From Solea solea (taxonomy: Eukaryota > Chordata > Actinopteri > Pleuronectiformes > Soleidae): a DNA stretch of 64,000 bases. The position numbers and the translations under genes are program-made. Shown piece by piece: positions 23,414 through 36,647 of this stretch; the first letter of the stretch is position 1, and each line of letters opens with the position of its first letter. The stretch is from the NCBI RefSeq assembly GCF_958295425.1, contig NC_081141.1, forward strand, positions 21,936,884 to 22,000,883. Reading direction: 5' to 3'. The notes below the pieces were generated by a model. It was not told the DNA's origin, ran no database searches, and worked only from the letters and a program-made list of their open reading frames with translations.

Positions 23414-26400
23414 ATGAAGGACAAAACAAAGAGAGGAGGAGGAAGGAATCAGGCCAAAAGTGGTGAGAAATCCCTGTAGTGTGTGTGTTTTCTTCTCTTC
23501 TCTGCTCCTCTCCCTCTCTCTCTCTCTCTGTGAGTCTCTCTCTGCTCTTTCCTCTTCCTTCTTTTTTCATCTGGTGCCTCCCTCACTGGAGAATGTGAGG
23601 AGGGTGGGATATTTAGCGTTGCACTGCTGCTCTGAACACTGCTCTCAGAGAGTGTGCTCTGCTCTTTTTAACTCTTCACATTCAGTGCCCTGGGATATCT
23701 AGAAAAGCTTTCCTCCTTGAGGAAAGACAAAGAATAGATTGTATTTTACTCTTGCAGGTTGTTTGAAATAGAAAGTAAAAGTCTGCATATACTGTATCTC
23801 AAACTACTCAACCTGCCTAACAGTTGCATCATGTTTTGTGTCTCTTGATCTATCGTGACCTTTACCACCCTCCTCCATATAAGGCACAATGATTGTATCA
23901 ACAGGAAAGTTAAGTTGTTTACAAATCAATACAAATCTGTGGGCGCAGGGCGATAAATCCTCATTCGTGACACTCTGAATGTGAATGCGCTGGAGGTCTT
24001 AGTATGACATATTAGAAAGGAATTCAGCCTTCCTGTGTAGTGCAAGCCAGCCTCAGAAATCAGTGCCAAAATATATTTTGCAGGACAGAAAGGAGCAGTT
24101 TACTGTAGTAGTAAGGCAGTAGGTAAAACAGAGTAGAGGCTGATGGCTCCTAGCTGTCAGCAAGGAGGGGCCTTCTTTTAGCCAATCACAAACAAAGAAG
24201 CTATTTTTTTCAGTAGTAAAGTGGTCCCATATTGACAGCAAGAGCTGGGGATTTGCAGTAGAATCGACTCTTGCCTTCAAAAATTAGGTGTAAAACGAAC
24301 TGCGCCCCTGTGTTGCTGTGTATATGCCGAAGGTGCCAATGCACAATATACATTTCGTCTTTGCAAGCTCGCTCGCTCGACTGCCAAGTTTTAGGTTTGT
24401 TAGTTTATGTGTCGTCGCATTCTGCTGTCCAAACATGCCAGAGCTGGGTGTGGTTGTCCCTTCATCCTAAACAGAGATGACACGAGGGCCAGTGGGCAAA
24501 TTCAACAGGTTTAGTCACCCTGCAGGTTGAGAAACACGCTGGGTCCTGCTCTCCCCAACTGTTTCTGTCAAAGTAAAGGAAAAAAAAAAAAAAGAAGACA
24601 GACACACCCCACTTTCCCTTTCTTTTGGTAATTCTCTCTAAACTCACTCTCACCCTCAGGCACTCTCCGTCTCTATCTTTCTCTCTATCTTTCTCTCTCT
24701 TCCACACACGTGTGCGCACGCACGCACACACTTCTTGTCCAGCAGTCTTAGCGAGGACACTAAAGCATCCCCTACTTCCTATAGCTCCTTACCCTAACCT
24801 TGTTTTTGTAAAGTTTTTTTAATATTTTATTTTCATTACAAGAGCACGACCAGTGTGTAAATATAGACATCGCAAACAAGATTAAGTCAACAGTTTAAGG
24901 AAAATTAAAACAAACCAGTAACTGACTCACAGTAACAAGTGAAAGAAAGAGTAAAAGAAAAATGCAAATAATGACAATAATCATGGAAACTTGACAGTTA
25001 AATTAAAAACAATAGTGCATGAATTTTCCATTCCTTGAACCTAAGACAAAAAGATCTTTATAGTTGTGAGGACCAGCACAATGTCCTCACAAAGATAGAT
25101 TTTCCTTCTGCCCACACGCACACATAATGTGTTTTTAACTATTTCAACTATTGATAACTAACCCTAACCCTAACCTGGCTGAATGTTAGTATCTTATAGT
25201 GCGCCGGAGACTGAGGTGAAGTCCCAAAACAAAGTGACATTATTTGCTGGTCCATTGAAGAGGGTTTGTGATTATTCTCAGTCATTTTTTGTGTCTCTTA
25301 TTTCTTATGACTTCAATCAGATGTAATGAGCGCGGCTGGTGTGAAGAGTGCTGTCGGTCTGAAGCAAGAAGAGGACTCGTCGTTTGCTGTGAAGATCCAG
25401 GGAGCAGGGTTGGAGTCATTTGAGCTGCAGGTAAAACAAACAAACAAACAAACAAACAAACTATCTGGACTCATAGAGAAACCTTTCAAAAGAGAGTTTC
25501 TCTGAATGTCAAGTAGCTGAGTGTGATGTGAATGATATTATGTGGACATTATGTGAAACCAATGCATATTTGTAGGTGCACGGATTTTGGCTCGTCCAAG
25601 ACACACTCATGTCCCTGCTCTCGAGGAATGAGGTGTGTCCGCGCTCCAGCTTGTCACTTTCATTCGCGGGCACAGTTCTGGATCCTCTGGCAGAACTGCA
25701 AACTCTCAAGGGCCTTAAACCAGGAGCCATCATTCGCCTTGTGGAAGGTAGCTACTGTTTTTATTTTTTTTACCTTTTCAATGAGCTTGCTTTCAAAAAG
25801 GCTTTTTTTTATTTTTTTTTAGAATGAAACACACTCATAATATATTAAAGCTCCAGTGTGGAGGTTCTGTTGTGGACATCTGAGTTCTGAGTCATGACGG
25901 ACAGCTTCTCTCCCCGGAGGTCTGCCTTCTGCTGTGCAATACATTAGATTCTTATTTCTACAGTAAATTCATTAACTGTTGTATTTCTATGTTTAAATGC
26001 AACATGATCTGTCTAGACCAGAGGTTTCAAACGTGTGTGTAGTCCCTCCACCCATTCCATGTGGCCCAGCACCTCTTGTTTTCAAGTTATAATGAAAACT
26101 AGTCCGTGACCTCCTCTTACTTGGAAACACAGTACGTGTGTGTGCGTTGTTTTCTTGTCAATTGGCATAAACTATATAATTATAGTCATTATAATCCTTA
26201 TAATACATAAGGCTAAGTTTATCACATTAATACATAAATTAAGTTCAACATTAAATTATATATACAAGCTTGTTTTAGTGTTTAAGTTACAGTCTGACCA
26301 GTCTAGAAGTTCATTGTCCCCCAGGTCATTTCAGGTTGAGGTCTAGTGGTAGAGCGAGTTGTCTTTCAACTGGAAGGTTGTGGGTTCAATTCCTGACTCT

Positions 26401-27356
26401 GCTAGTCTGTATGTGTCCTTGAGCAAGACACTTAACCCCATGTTGCAGCGTGTGAATGGGTGAATGGCAAAACTATACTTCAAAGCAGCTCATCAAGACT
26501 AGAAAAGCTCTATATAAATACAGATCATTACCAACTCTTCTTCTTCTTCTGATTTTATTTGGTAATAACGAGTAACAAAGATAGTTAGAGGAAATGTAGT
26601 GGAGTAAAAGTAAAAAGTTGCTATCAATATAAATAAAGTAAAGTTCAGATGAATACAGTGAATTTTGTACTTAAGTACAGTAACAAAGTATCTGCTTAAT
26701 CTGCATTGTGTGAATTTGATAGTGGTCTGAATGTAGCAGACATTTGTTTATATTTAAAACTTGTGCGCTACTGCTTTCTGCTATTTCCCTATAAACTTGT
26801 AAAATTTGTTGTGTAATTAATAACTAGTCCATAGATTATTTGCAATGTGGCACAATTACATTTCATATATTTGGATTGCTGTCCACATTTTTTTCTTGAC
26901 ATTGTTTTTCTCTCACACAAGTCTCTCGGTTCATTGTTAAACGCTGACTCACCTTCCCTGTTACTGTAACAAGATATTGGAGATTTACACAGATTTATAG
27001 CTGCAGATGTTTCAGCTGCGTGTCAAACAATTACTCTGTCTCTCACCTTCTATATGTGGTAACACATATAGATATGTGTTACCACATATAGAAGGTATAG
27101 AACACACTACCGTGCCATCTGTTTGTGAGTACATACAGTACAGCAGTGATTGCTTCATACTTGATTCGCTGTACGTTTTGGTTCAGTCTGATGAATTTGT
27201 TTTTCTTCTATTTTCCAGAGCCCTACACTGCCTGCTCTGCCAGGCTGCATCTGGCCCGTGTCCTGGAGCTGCTACGTGCATCTGGGCCTCAGGACGCCCT
27301 GAGAGAAGGACGCTCACCAAGCCTGCTGGACACACTCACTCATGTGCAAACAACAG

Positions 27357-27393
<37 letters not shown>

Positions 27394-29995
27394 CACACTA
27401 CCATGAATCTACAAAGCAACAGCAAAGTAACACCCCGGGGTGAAATTAACAGCAGTGGGAAGGTTTGAAAACAAGTGCTATAGTCATATATAGTTGTTCT
27501 GCTTTTCTTGTTCTCATCAAACAGATTTGAACAGCAGGGCCTTTATGGGGCCCTAAACTGAATTACATTTGGGGGCCCCAATCCCACCACCTAGGAGTCA
27601 TCTGTGTTAGACTATTATTGATACAAATGTAACACTATACATTGCATTAATTATGTTATTGCTGTGCTATTTACTCCAAACATGTCCTTGTTTTAATTTG
27701 CACAAAGTGAAGCACTAAGTGTGGTGATACTGAACATGAATTATGAAAAACAACAAATGACAACGGCAGACATTGCATTTGCTTTAAACAAGCAAACCAG
27801 TTTAATAGACTTGGTTTTTAGAACATGAAACAGATTTATTTATTTATTTATTTCAGAATCAGAATCAGAATCAGAATCAACTTTATTGGCCAAGTTTGTG
27901 CACACAATCAAGGAATTTTGACTTGGCTCCGCTTTGCTCTCGAATACAAACAAACAAAATAAATACATAAACAGATGATAAAAAAGTAAAAAAAGAAAGA
28001 AAAAGGATTAGCTATTGAAAATATAACAAGAAGGTCTTTTTTTAAATGAATGGGGACATTCATTTAAATGGGGACAAATTTAAAACAAATTTTAAAAATT
28101 AAAGTCCTGGTCCAGATAGAGATAGCAGCACAAAGAGTACAAACGATTTCAAATATTAAACTCACAACAGAATATAAAAGCTAAATTTAAGTAGTTAAAG
28201 GAGAGTAAAAAAAAAAAAAGAGAGGGACATGATAAAGTAAAGTGCAGAAGTCCACGGGTCATACTAACAAGATCCTTAATCCGAACCCCTTCAAAAAGTG
28301 TAAACTGTGTAAAAAACATGTTTCTTTCTTGACAGAGCATAAAACGCTCTTTGAAGGTGTTTAAAGAATGCAGTATCTCTTGTGAAACTATGTTTTGCAG
28401 CTCATTCCATGTCCATGGTGCAATAGATCATGTTCGTTTGTGCCTCAGGTCGCCTCTGCTCTGTTGAACTGTCAGCAACTGTTCAACATCTAAGCCCAAA
28501 CTGTCCAAACTTGCCAAAGATACAACTACTGGCAACAGTGTGAGCAATGTCTCTCCTATTATGAATGAGCTAATGGTGCGTACTGAGATCGTGTTGGAAC
28601 AGTGACTGCACTTTATAAATGTCAATATAACTGACAATGTTGAATCGTGGTGTTACTGTTGTTATTTCAGTCCACTTCACTCCACACAGTTATTCTCCTT
28701 ACTTTAAATATGCCCCAAACTAAGTGTGCCATGTGTTTTTAGTTTGACCTTTTTCACAGCAGATATTTCTCGACATGAAAAATGATGGTTCCGCTCAAGT
28801 TTTAGGAGAAGGTCGTGCTGTTGTTCAAGTGTAAGGCAAGGTCACACTAAATACTCGACACTTTATGACACGTTTCCCATATTTTCTGGACGTGTTCCAA
28901 TTAAATTGTTGTATGCTCATTGCAGCGTTGCTAAAACAACAAGTGGTGGCCTAAGACTTTTACATTCTACCCGTGTTTGACGTGGACCTGGCTGAACTGC
29001 CGTGGTTTGCTAATATGTGGTTTCCACGCTGCTGCTGCTGCAGCTCAGTTTGTCTACACGCAGCCCACACACAGTCTCGTGATGTTTGTTTACGTTCATT
29101 CAGAGACAGAGTGACAGACAGAGGGAGGAGGACGTCTCACTTTCAACAAAAAAAAAAGCATTTGACTAATTGTGATACAATGGAATGAAATATTATACTA
29201 AATATGATTGAGAATTTGAGCCTTTACTCACTTGTGTCACTCCCATTTTCAGACTCCAGCTTACCAAATGGGAAGAGCCTGAAACGCTCTTTAAGCAACA
29301 CAAAAACAGACTCAACCAACCAGGATGCAGCTCCCCCTGAGTACCTGCTCCCTGGTTCCACTGACAGACCCCTCATGGCCCTGCTACCACCCTGCATCCA
29401 GCCAGAGGTACTGGCTACTAGATGCATGCATTTTAGTTTTTTAGCCTCACCCTCACTACATGCTGATCACTCTTTGTGACTTTGTGTTTTACTCTCATCA
29501 GGCTCCCAGTTACTTGAGGGACCTCTGTCTGAGCTGCTGGAACCCACCTCCAGGACACAGGAAGCTGCAGGGAGACTTCCTGTACCTCTCTGTGGCGACA
29601 ATGGAGGGCCGACAGTGTGAGATCACTTGTTGTCCCAAAGGTTTCTTCCTCAACAGGTACAAAAGAAAGAGCATGATTCAAAAATAAGGCAGAGGCCTTT
29701 TTTAATTTTAATATCATCAGTGAGTACCTTGACTTTTTTTGTTCTTGGAAGAACAACTGCTTTGAGTGACAGCGGTTAGCAGCTGAACGTGTTTATACAT
29801 ATGATGATTCTTTCTGTCCCCTTGCGTCACGTCAGGTCTACTGAAGATGTCTTCGATCCTCGTCCTGCACAGTCTTCTCCAGTTCATCACTGTCTCACTG
29901 ATCTGCTCTGTCACGTCAGCCCTGCCTTCAAAACTACCTTTACCACTCTCAAAAACAGGTGAAGCACACATATAACATGTTTGTTTGTTTGTTTA

Positions 29996-30037
<42 letters not shown>

Positions 30038-32561
30038 TGTTTATTAAGATCCCCATTAGCTTCTGTCTTAGACAGCTGCTACTGACAATCTTACATTAGC
30101 TGGTTCACAAAAGTGCAACATACCAGAAAACAAGAAACAACAAGAAAGAAAACAAGAAAAAAACAAAACAAAAACAAAAATAAATTTTGGGGGTAACGCA
30201 GGTTGTTCTTTCTCCCTGTAGACCTCAGTTACCACCAGTAGAGGTGACGCCGACTCCTTACCACACGATGAGTTGGCTCGGCCCCCCCTGTGCCTCTCGC
30301 ACCCACAAAAACACCTTCAGCAGACTGGGAGTTGATGAACAAGCAGCAAGACAGGTTCAGTACCAAACGATAGCACCGACTGTTGGCAGTGGCACAGATT
30401 GTGATGGCAGCTGAATAGAGCTCACGGTCACAGGCAGTTTCATCAGCGATTAAACGCCTGGAACGTATATATAAATCTGTGTGAGAAAAAAAACGATTTT
30501 GTGCGATTGCCAATCTCACTGACAAATGACATCTTAATCTAATGTCACTATACCAGTGTGTGAAGTAAGTGAGGAAGAGGAGGAGGAGGAGACAGCAGAT
30601 TATCTTATTGGGAATAAATCTGCCTCCTGTGAAAGGTCTGTAGCTGACTTTGCTCGAGCTATTTACACCCCTGTATTTTAACGTTGGTGATCATGGTGTT
30701 ACTTCAGGTGGTACTTGGTATAAAACGTTTGAGAACCACTGGACTATGTAACTAAACCTTTAGATATTATTATTACATTTACATTCAAATGAATATATGT
30801 GTTGTTGTTTGTGTTTAGAGCCCAGACTGGAATGAGGAGTTGCAAGCAGCCCGAGATCTTCCTCAAAGCAGCGTGGAGGAGAGGCTGCACAGAGACAGAG
30901 CCATGCTGCAGGTTACTATCAAAGCTGCAACGTGATTCTGAACAACACCGGGACAGTGATCACCGGTTTTCTATTCCTTCCTTACTCACTCACTTTCACC
31001 TTCTCCTTCTCCTCCTCCTCCTCCTCGTCATGGTTTCCTCTCAGGTAAACAGTGGGTTTGTGAGGGCTGTCATGCAGGGGGCAGAGACTGTCGTAGACGG
31101 CTTTGTGGATCCAGTGAATGGAAACCCAGAGGACCCGGCCTTCCTTTGGGGTGGTCTGTTCATGAGCCAGGGGGCAGCAAGTGCCATGTTTGGTGGAGAA
31201 AGAGGACGCAGGTATAAAAAAAACAAAACTCCAAAAATAACAAAATAATATGAATGTAAAGACATTTTGTCTTGTATGAAGAGGTTTTGCTGATTTTTTT
31301 GAATGTCATACTTGCAGGGCAGCTCAGAGGCTGGAGCTTAAAGGAGTACAAGCTTACAGCAACGTAGAGGGGCTGGAAGAGCTCCACACACTACCTACAG
31401 CTATTGTGGACTACAGAGGTGTCCGTCTGTCTGCCCAGGGTCTGGCTCCTGGTTTGGAAGGCTCAGATCAAAGCGAAGAAAATTCTTCTGCCTCAAGGTA
31501 TTGTTGTGAATTTGCCCAACATAACAAAACTGTGTTGCACACAGCCTTTTCTGCTAATATCTTTCTCCTTCTGGTCTTTAGAGGCTTGCTGTATGGAATA
31601 AATGCAGGACCTCAAGAGTCCGCTCAACGCAGACGTCTTCTAGGGCTCTTGGCTCACGCCGCCAAGTGTCTTTCTCTCCAGAGACATGTCGTTGTGGCGC
31701 CCAGTGGTCTCCGGGTACCACTGTTCACCTCAGTGGACGCACAAGGAATGTTAGGAGGCGATGGGAGGTTCTACATACTGGACGTGTTCAGGAGCTTCCC
31801 AGCTGATGTCAACTTCTGTCCAGACGTGGAGGCAGACTGTCAGACAGTCACTGGAGAAGAGGAGAAGAAAGAATGCTGTGAGAAGGAGGAGGAGGAGGAG
31901 GAGGAGGAGAAGAAGGGGGGTTGTGTAAAAGAAGGATGGCCAGAGAATTATCACACAGATTCTGGGCTACCGCACACCTTCCCTCATAGCCTGTGTAGAC
32001 TGAGGCCAGAGCTGGTGCAGGCTTTCATCCAGCACAAGTGAGTTGTACATGAAAAAAACAATACTTTTCAGCACTTTTGGACTCGGTTTTTAAAGTGTTC
32101 TAATATTTTGGTTTTTATTGTTTGGCTTTTTCAGACACTACCAATACACTCAGTGTGTCCGGGAGACAATGGAAGAGAAAGGAGGCTTTGAAGAATGTGC
32201 AACAGCTGGTAAGAAGTGCTTTACTTCACATACATCGAACTGAACTGAGCCCAAAATGAATAACTAATGACTCCAGTGCTTTGAATAAGAAGGGGGAAAA
32301 GAAAGCCCCATTGTGATAGCATCAAACAGTACCATGAACATTGCTGTGCAACACCCATAAAACCCTTTGTTACGTGTACAAGAATACACACATAAATCAA
32401 TTTGACACATTTATGATGTTTTTTTTGTTTTTCTTTTATTATTACTATTGTTGCAGGTGACTCTCGAGCCACTGATGCAGTACGAGCTGCTTGTAAAGCC
32501 GTAGGATCGGTTAGTGACATCATCTTTGAGATGCGACTCAACCCAAATGTCCTTTCTCCAG

Positions 32562-32595
<34 letters not shown>

Positions 32596-35500
32596 CTAAG
32601 GATTATTGTCCTAATCATTTAAACTATTAGTTGTTTGGTCCATAAAATGTTGAAAAATGTTGATCATTGTTTACCAAACCCGGAAATAAAAAACTCTATA
32701 AAAAAGATAAAATTGTTTTAGTTATTTAAAAAAAAGAAAAACAACACACACACACACACACACACCAATTGGCTAGCATACATTGAACCACTGGGACTTT
32801 GGTCAATGGTCATTTAAAGGGCAAAGGGATGAATATGATAAGTATCAAGGTACACCTCACATTTTAGTTATAATGGTTTGGTAAGTTGATTTTAGTAAGA
32901 CACAAAACTTAACCAGGTTTATTTATGTCCTTGCATTTATATTGTCAATATTATTGTACTTTTAAAAAAAAGACGTGGTCAAACAGTTAGACCACATCTA
33001 ACTGAGTTAGACATGAACTAGTTAAGAAAAAGGCTTTGTTTCTGTCCCAATCAAACATTAGCCCTACATTTAACCAGTTCCCTTAAAAAAACAATTAGAT
33101 TCTGCCTCAATAAGACCAGGTTTCCAAGAGGACTGCTGTTCCTGACAAAGTCACTGTTTGTGCCAGAAAATGTCCTTAAGTGGTACTAAATACAAGCACA
33201 CACACAAAGAGTCCAATCCTTTATGCTCATTATGACATGAATCTTTGTGTCCTTGTGTTTAGGAGTCACCTTCCCGCCTGCCGAAAGTTCATCACTTGAC
33301 CTGCAGAAGAGGTTACTGAAGGAAGCAGCAGCTTTTGTCATCACACACCAGATACCAGACTTTGTCAGTGGATCCATTTTAAACTTTTTTTTTTTCTTTC
33401 TTTCTTTTTTTTTTGCTTTGATGAATGAAACAAGCTCATGGTTTGCATGTTTGTACACGTTCACAGGTGACGCACTGCCTAGAAAACTATGAGGCGCCCA
33501 TGGACGGAGCGTCTCTAAAAGAGGCGCTGCACCAGCGAGGCATCAGTCTCCGGTATCTGGGACATGTGATGAAGGCCATCAGTGACTCAGAACACAAGGA
33601 GAGTCTGAGGCATATACTGGTGCGTTTTAATTAAAAACAAAAGATGGCCTCAAACCAAGAAGTGAGCACTCTTCCTAACTGTGCTTTCTATTCTATCACT
33701 GCGTTCAACAGAGATCAGTGGTTGGTGAAATCTTTATTCGCTCCACAAGAAGAGTGTTCAACAATTTCCTCCAGGTACATTATCACATTATGCATTGTTC
33801 TCTCTTGGGTGATGAATTCGAGGGCGGTGTCACAGCATCAATATGCTCCAGCAAGAATGACTTACTCACGTTTAATGTTCCCATGTCTTTATAGGGTGTG
33901 GATGTGCCAAGTCTCTGCGCAGCTATCAGTCACTTCCTCTGCTGCCTATTGGTTCCTCACTTCACGCCCACTACTGGAGGGGAGGACACGAAAAAGAAGT
34001 CAAGGCGGCGAGGCAGAGGGGCTGGGCCCAGTGAAAGCCTGCCCTGGAGCACACTCACAGGGCCTGAGTTGTGGAACCTGGTCTGCCAGGACGCTGTTGA
34101 GACATACAACATCCCCGGCAGCCTCGTGTGAGTACACATCCTGTGTTTGCTCTCACCTGATAGTTAGCTATGTACTGACTCAGTGTTAATGTGAGGACAA
34201 CTGTCATTTTGCTCTGTGGCAGCTCTGGACCAAACAACCTCGTGGAGCACTATGGCCTTCAGAAAATCTCTCTGCTCAGAGAGTTCTGTTTAAAGACCGG
34301 CGTGCAGGTAACAATCACAGGAAATATGGATTTATGGTTTGTTAACGTGAAAAACAGAAATACTGTTCTACTGTATAGACCAGGTTATGTGGCTGGAGTC
34401 CGCACCCACTCCGCCCTGCCTGCACTCTCTTCTTCAGCAGTGTTATAATTGCAAGATTATCTGCAAGATAACCCCCCCCCCCCCGATAAAAGTAACATAT
34501 GATTGTTATTTCTGTGTCTTCACCAGTTGAGATTGAGGGACTACGTCCTTGACAACCAGAGCAAAGCTCCCATTGGACCAGACGACGTCCTCAACATCCT
34601 CCCTATTGTCAAGCACATTTACACACCAACCACTGATGCGTCTAAAGCCTATCGCGCCGCACAGAACGCCATTCAGAAAGGTGGGTCAAATATAAACGCG
34701 GACTCTGCTGTGGTCTTCACGTCCCATGCATGTTTCTGAGCTCACTGTTAATGAAAAGTGAATTCTGTGTTTAAAGAAAAAAGTTATTTTTTTGTGTTTT
34801 TACAAATGTAGGCCTGCTGGATCAGGCCCATGAGCATCTGAAAGAGGCCGCCTACTTGTTTGGTAGGGTGTGTGATGACCTGCACCCTGAGGCCTGTTAC
34901 TGCAACACCCTTTTGGCCAGGGTGGCCTTCCTGCAGGGAAAAACTGCAGAGGTAGGTTTTATTTACCCTTGTGCCTTCACAGCAATGCTATAGATAGGAA
35001 AACATAAACACATCATTTCTATGTGTGGGAGGTTGTACATTTACACAGTTAACGTATAGTGAAACTGCAGATTTCTCTGCTCTCTTGAGTAGTAAACTGT
35101 GATAATAGCTGCGTCACATATTCACTCATCACTGGAGTAGTCATATCTGTGAAGATGGCTTTTTAGCCTCGTCTCACCACTCTGACTTCCGCTGTCATCA
35201 AGGCTCGCAGTGTCCAGCTGAAATCCGTGGTCATCAGTGAGAGGATGCTTGGCTTCGACCATCCAAACACTATCCTGCAATACGTGAGTCCAGCGACACA
35301 GTTAACATAATGTCAGTGAGTGCATATTGGTGCTGCTGTGGCAAGATTCTGATATCTTGTTTTCCACGTAGACCCTCCTCGGCGTGTACATGTATGCTGG
35401 AGGGGAGATGGTGCTGGCTCAGAAGTGTTTCCTCAGAGCTCGGCTGCTGATGTTGACCGTGCACGGAGAAGACCATCCCTACACCGCAACAGTGGATGTA

Positions 35501-36616
35501 AGTGGCAACAACTGCTCACGTCTACCTCCACTGCTTCTCACACCAAGATTAAAAACAGAAACACTTCTCAGTGTAATATGAGGCATATACAACAAAGAGT
35601 ATCCACTTAAGAGAAATTAAGTTCCCTTATTGTTTTCTTGCAGAGCTGTCTTGGGTTGATGCTGACAGGAGATCAGTCAGGCCAGTTCCTAAAGAGCGCC
35701 CTGAGACTCCACACTTCCTTCTACGGCCCCACAGACTTGCACACTGCTCTCAGGTAAGTTCACATGTAGAGATTGCATTAATCGGGCTTTCCACGGGTCC
35801 TTGAAATCCTTGAGAGTTTTTGAAAATCACCCTAAATAGGCATGGTTCATTGACATTGCTTGAATTTTGTGCAAGAAAAAATGGAAGCTAACACCTACTG
35901 TTTCATGCCCTGCATTGCTTATGCAGAATAAATGAGTCATCACTTCTAGTGTTGTTATGTCTCTCTCTGCTGTTGACGCGAGATTCCGTGCAGAACAATG
36001 AGTGAGTAACGTTATGCAAGAGAGAGAAAAATGACTCAGTGATGTCTGGGAAATGAAAGTTCCAAGATCTCTGTCTCACCAAAGAAAATGACACAGAGCG
36101 ACTTTGACCAAAGATCCCAAGGACAATCACTTGTCCGGATGCAGAGTGTGCTGCAAGTCAATTAAAGTGGCTGTAAAGTACTCTCGTCAATCAATGTTGT
36201 TTTGTCTCCTTTCTGCAACATCATCGCCGTCTCCCTGCTTCCGCTTCTGCGCAGTCAGCACCTGGTGGCCCAGTGGCTGTGCAGTAAGGGAGAATACCGC
36301 AGTGCTATGAGCCATGAGAAAGAGGCCCTGGCTGCTTCTACCATCTTGGTTTGTATATTTTTAGTTCAAGTGTGAAGAGATGAGAACAAACCACTCTGGG
36401 TGTGTGTGTGCGTGTGTGTGTGTTGTCTTATGACCATTGTCTTTCTCAGTTTGGAGAGAACCACGCACAGACAAGCTGCCACAAAGAGTTCCTGTCCACC
36501 ATCACCAAGCAGGCCGTGCAGGTGGAACGCTCTCTCAGACAGGCAGGAGCTGACAGTGCCGAGCAAACAGTGGAGGTATGACTTTGCTTTCTCTGACACC
36601 GTGTTGACTCTTAAGA

Positions 36617-36647
<31 letters not shown>

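Noticed and set aside
26341..26395. Possible tRNA gene
   Set aside because: A and B boxes are present but the cloverleaf is not complete and a SINE body follows.
27007..27468. 153-codon frame over CLUH exon 4
   Set aside because: Out of frame with the conserved CLU reading and continues into a CA microsatellite (THTHTH).
33644..34189. 181-codon frame over CLUH exons 17 and 18
   Set aside because: The conserved reading (RSVVGEIFIRSTRRVFNNFL and GVDVPSLCAAISHFL) is in other frames joined by splicing.
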